DNA of 64,000 bases from Ancylobacter radicis. GTDB taxonomy: Bacteria; Pseudomonadota; Alphaproteobacteria; Rhizobiales; Xanthobacteraceae. Position 1 is the first letter of the stretch. Each line of letters opens with the position of its first letter. The position numbers were made by a program, and so were the translations under genes. Positions 62,084-64,000 of this stretch are shown here, one piece after another. The DNA is taken from positions 141,453-205,452 of the forward strand of contig NZ_JAHCQH010000018.1 of NCBI RefSeq assembly GCF_018449475.1, given 5' to 3'. The notes beneath the pieces are model-generated. The model searched no databases and had not been told where the DNA came from. It saw only the letters and a program-made list of their open reading frames with translations.

Positions 62084-62956
62084 TCAGCGCCGATGCGCCG
62101 ACAGATCGGTAATCGTCGGGTTGGTCCCGGTCAGCGGGTTGTCCGGGTCCCAGCCATAGCTCAGCGTCTCGAAGCGCATGGTGAGCGTGTCGATCATCAG
62201 CAGCCGCCCGACCAGCCCCTCGCCGAAACCGACCACGGCGCGGATCGCCTCCAGCGCCACCAGCGAGCCGGCCACACCCGCCACCGCGCCGAGAATGCCG
62301 GCCTCGGCGCAGCTCGGCACCGTGCCGGCGGGCGGCGGCTCGGGGAAGAGGCAGCGATAGGTCGGGTTCGGCGTGCCGTCCGGGCCCGTCTCATGCGGGC
62401 GCAGCGTCGTCACCGTGGCATCAAAACGCCCCAGCGCCGCCGTCACCAGCGGCTTGCCGGCGAGCGCGCAGGCATCCGACACCAGATAGCGGGTGGCGAA
62501 ATTGTCGGAGCCGTCGATCACCACATCGACGCCGCCGATCAGCCCGAGCGCGTTCTCCGCGGTGAGCCGCGCCGTCACGCCCTCGACGGCGACATGCGGG
62601 TTGAGCGCGGCGATCATCGCGCCGGCGCTCTCGGTCTTCGTCCGCCCGATGGCGGCGGTGGTGTGGATCACCTGGCGCTGGAGGTTGGACAGCGAGACCT
62701 CGTCATCATCGACCACCACCAGCCGCCCGACCCCGGCCGCCGCCAGATAGAGCAGCGCCGGCGCGCCGAGCCCGCCGGCCCCGACCACCAGCATGGACGC
62801 TTTCTTCAGCTTCTGCTGGCCCGGCCCGCCGATCTCCGCCAGCACGAGATGGCGCGCATAACGCTCCACCTCCTCCGGCGTGAACAGCGCGGGGCGCGGG
62901 GAGGGGGCGGCCGAAGCGGCGGCAGGCGCCGGGGAGGCAGGGGTGTCGGTGCTCAT
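62084..62956 (-). CDS. HesA/MoeB/ThiF-family protein (E1-like adenylyltransferase)
   Basis: The 290-residue cytoplasmic protein has the E1-like nucleotide motif VVGAGGLGAPALLYLAAAGV near residue 63, followed by VDDDEVSLSNLQRQVIHTTA, DGSDNFATRYLVSDAC and YRCLFPEPPPAGTVPSCAEA. It activates a small sulfur carrier (MoaD or ThiS type) by adenylation. The paired CxxC zinc-binding motifs of E. coli MoeB are not seen in the sequence. The ATG at 62956 excludes a long leader that reaches the tRNA gene. MoeB is the most likely role. Confidence 0.9.
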   Translation of the reverse strand: MSTDTPASPAPAAASAAPSPRPALFTPEEVERYARHLVLAEIGGPGQQKLKKASMLVVGAGGLGAPALLYLAAAGVGRLVVVDDDEVSLSNLQRQVIHTTAAIGRTKTESAGAMIAALNPHVAVEGVTARLTAENALGLIGGVDVVIDGSDNFATRYLVSDACALAGKPLVTAALGRFDATVTTLRPHETGPDGTPNPTYRCLFPEPPPAGTVPSCAEAGILGAVAGVAGSLVALEAIRAVVGFGEGLVGRLLMIDTLTMRFETLSYGWDPDNPLTGTNPTITDLSAHRR

Positions 62957-63111
62957 CGCTGCTATATAGCAAGCCCGTCCGCCCCCGCCAGCGGCCGGGC
63001 GGACGCGTGCGGACGGATTTTCCGGGACGGCGGCGGGCGGGCGCCGACCCGGTTGCCCGCCCGCCGCGCATCGACTATGAAGACGCGTGATCCGCGGGCC
63101 GCGCCCGCCGG

Positions 63112-63150
<39 letters not shown>

Positions 63151-63369
63151 TGAGGCGGGTCGCTATCAACGCCATGAGCCTGACCCTTGCACCCCCAAGG
63201 ACACGGTGAGCGCCGGCCTATCCCGGACGACTCTCGAGGCACAAACCCGCCACTTCCTGGTCATCCGTGACGTCCGCCTAGACCCGTTTCTCGGTGCATC
63301 AGCCAGCTGTCCGATGGAGTGGTGGCTACAGCCGTGAGCGCCAAGTTGTCAGGCAGTAGCTGGCGCTAT

Positions 63370-63386
63370 GCGGGTGTAACACCCGC
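63370..63386. repeat. Perfect 8-bp inverted repeat
   Basis: GCGGGTGT (63370-63377), one base, and ACACCCGC (63379-63386) are exact reverse complements. With a one-base centre it looks more like a protein binding site than a terminator. A T-run follows only about 15 bases later. Confidence 0.7.
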
Positions 63387-63446
63387 GCCTGAAATAGGTA
63401 TTTTTGAGGGTTTCAGTCAAATCGTATGTTAAAGACAAGGCCTGAA

Positions 63447-63476
63447 ATGTTGACATATGTTTACACTATGTTGACA
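63447..63476. repeat. Three helically phased direct repeats (ATGTTKACA)
   Basis: ATGTTGACA (63447-63455), ATGTTTACA (63457-63465) and ATGTTGACA (63468-63476) start 10 and 11 bases apart, about one helical turn. Such arrays are typical arm-type binding sites for tyrosine integrases or excisionases. The integrase gene lies 250 bases downstream. Confidence 0.7.
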
Positions 63477-63726
63477 GAAATGGTTCAATTTGGCGTTTTT
63501 GACCCAATGTAAAACTGCCCGCGATCTCGCATGGTGGCGCCTAGGCCCTTGTTTGGCGGCGACGTCCGACGATGAGCGAAAAGTTCGCGATATACATATT
63601 CGTCGCCATCGCGACCTTCGCCCGGCGTATTTCTAGCGTGCTTCCCGTCCTGAAGGCTCCACCCAACCGGGAATGTGCCTTGGCTATCCTCAGGGGGCGT
63701 CCTACGCGATGAGGCAGGAGGTGCCC

Positions 63727-63912
63727 ATGGCGACGATCCGGAAACTACGCGGACGGTGGCAAGCTCAGGTGCGGCGCAAGGGCATGAAGTGCCGCGCCAA
63801 AAGCTTCGACACTCGAGCCGAGGCTGAACGCTGGGCGCGCACCCTCGAGACTGAGCTCGACCGGCATGGTGTTCTGAACCGCCCCGGCTTTGCCGGAGGC
63901 CCCAACTCCTGA
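63727..63912 (+). pseudogene. Tyrosine integrase N-terminal fragment, disrupted by an IS element
   Basis: The first 49 codons (to 63874) encode MATIRKLRGRWQAQVRRKGM and then KSFDTRAEAERWARTLETEL, the N-terminal DNA-binding (arm) domain of phage-type integrases. AGGAGGT at 63716-63722 is an excellent ribosome binding site. After codon 49 the frame enters IS sequence starting TGAACCGCC and stops at 63912, so the catalytic domain is missing here and may continue beyond the IS. The gene lies next to a cut tRNA, its expected neighbour. Confidence 0.85.
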
Positions 63913-64000
63913 GAGGATGGGGCTATGACGAGCAAGACGACGAACAAGTTCTCGCCTGAAGTGCGTGCCCGGGCGGTGCGGATGGTGCTGGATCACGAGG
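63875..64000 (+). mobile_element. IS3-family-like insertion sequence, left end, cut by the window edge
   Basis: The presumed left end TGAACCGCCCCGGCTTTGCC begins at 63875, where the integrase frame is lost. The IS carries a transposase gene from 63925. The terminus is inferred from the loss of integrase homology and the TG start; the second end and target duplication lie outside the window. Confidence 0.75.
63925..64000 (+). CDS. IS3-family transposase OrfA, partial
   Basis: Only the first 25 codons are in the window: MTSKTTNKFSPEVRARAVRM then VLDHE. The phrase FSPEVRARAVRMV is the standard opening of the helix-turn-helix OrfA of IS3-family transposases. GAGAGGAT upstream of the ATG serves as ribosome binding site. 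Confidence 0.88.
   Translation, partial: MTSKTTNKFSPEVRARAVRMVLDHE

Larger units (their letters stand above)
63151..63726. other. Gene-free integration region with operator-like and arm-site-like repeats
   Basis: No gene is seen in these 576 bases. The stretch from about 63400 to 63520 is AT-rich compared with the rest of the window end. It holds a perfect hairpin (63370-63386) and three phased direct repeats (63447-63476). It lies between a cut tRNA and an integrase gene, as expected for an attachment-site region. Confidence 0.7.

Overview
The window reads as a chromosomal segment of a high-GC alphaproteobacterium of the Hyphomicrobiales (rhizobial) group. The best lineage marker is an irr gene (57919-58449) with the rhizobial haem-binding motifs, set divergently from fabA-fabB-fabI. 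The order membrane cytochrome c / kdsB / pheA and many palindromic intergenic repeats fit the same group. I cannot name the genus from sequence alone.

Layout. (1) 80-5836: a complete ydcSTUV-patD type polyamine ABC transporter with an aminobutyraldehyde dehydrogenase. (2) 6028-10210: an RND efflux adaptor and pump with a striking inverted repeat in the leader. (3) 10524-16202: haem uptake and use, with a TonB-dependent haem receptor and haem oxygenase convergent to hmuTUV; an Irr-box-like site lies upstream of hmuT. (4) 16350-25787: a carbohydrate catabolic locus, with a four-gene ABC transporter and an SDR dehydrogenase on the minus strand, divergent from a DeoR regulator, a BtpA/SgcQ family protein, an FGGY kinase and a HAD phosphatase. 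Its operator-like repeats suggest one regulon, and I do not recognise the substrate. (5) 25810-40859: a surface polysaccharide locus, all minus strand. A visibly AT-richer block (25810-35727) holds glycosyltransferases, three methyltransferases, a YfhO-like protein, GtrA and an epimerase; a tRNA-Gly(CCC) separates it from a GC-rich dTDP-rhamnose block (rfbACDB order) with an RgpF-like protein. (6) 40997-50711: a yejABEF-type peptide transporter with two tandem yejA genes, a VapBC-like toxin-antitoxin pair between yejE and yejF, and a translationally coupled NUDIX gene. (7) 50925-62956: core genes (cytochrome c, kdsB, pheA, an EAL protein, fabI/fabB/fabA, irr, a LysR/tautomerase pair, an SH3 protein, a hydroxyacid dehydrogenase, a MoeB/ThiF-like protein). 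(8) 63112-64000: a tRNA-Arg(CCG) gene cut exactly after its anticodon loop, phased direct repeats, an integrase gene broken by an IS3-like element, and the window edge. This is the junction of a mobile element.

How it works together. Iron and haem recur: Irr at 57919 is a plausible regulator of the haem loci at 10.5-16.3 kb. Transport dominates the rest (polyamine, haem, sugar and peptide ABC systems plus an RND pump), as in a metabolically versatile soil or water bacterium. Palindromic repeats of at least three families sit inside operons without breaking genes. No CRISPR array, rRNA operon or origin was seen. Bases 1-79 hold no complete gene.
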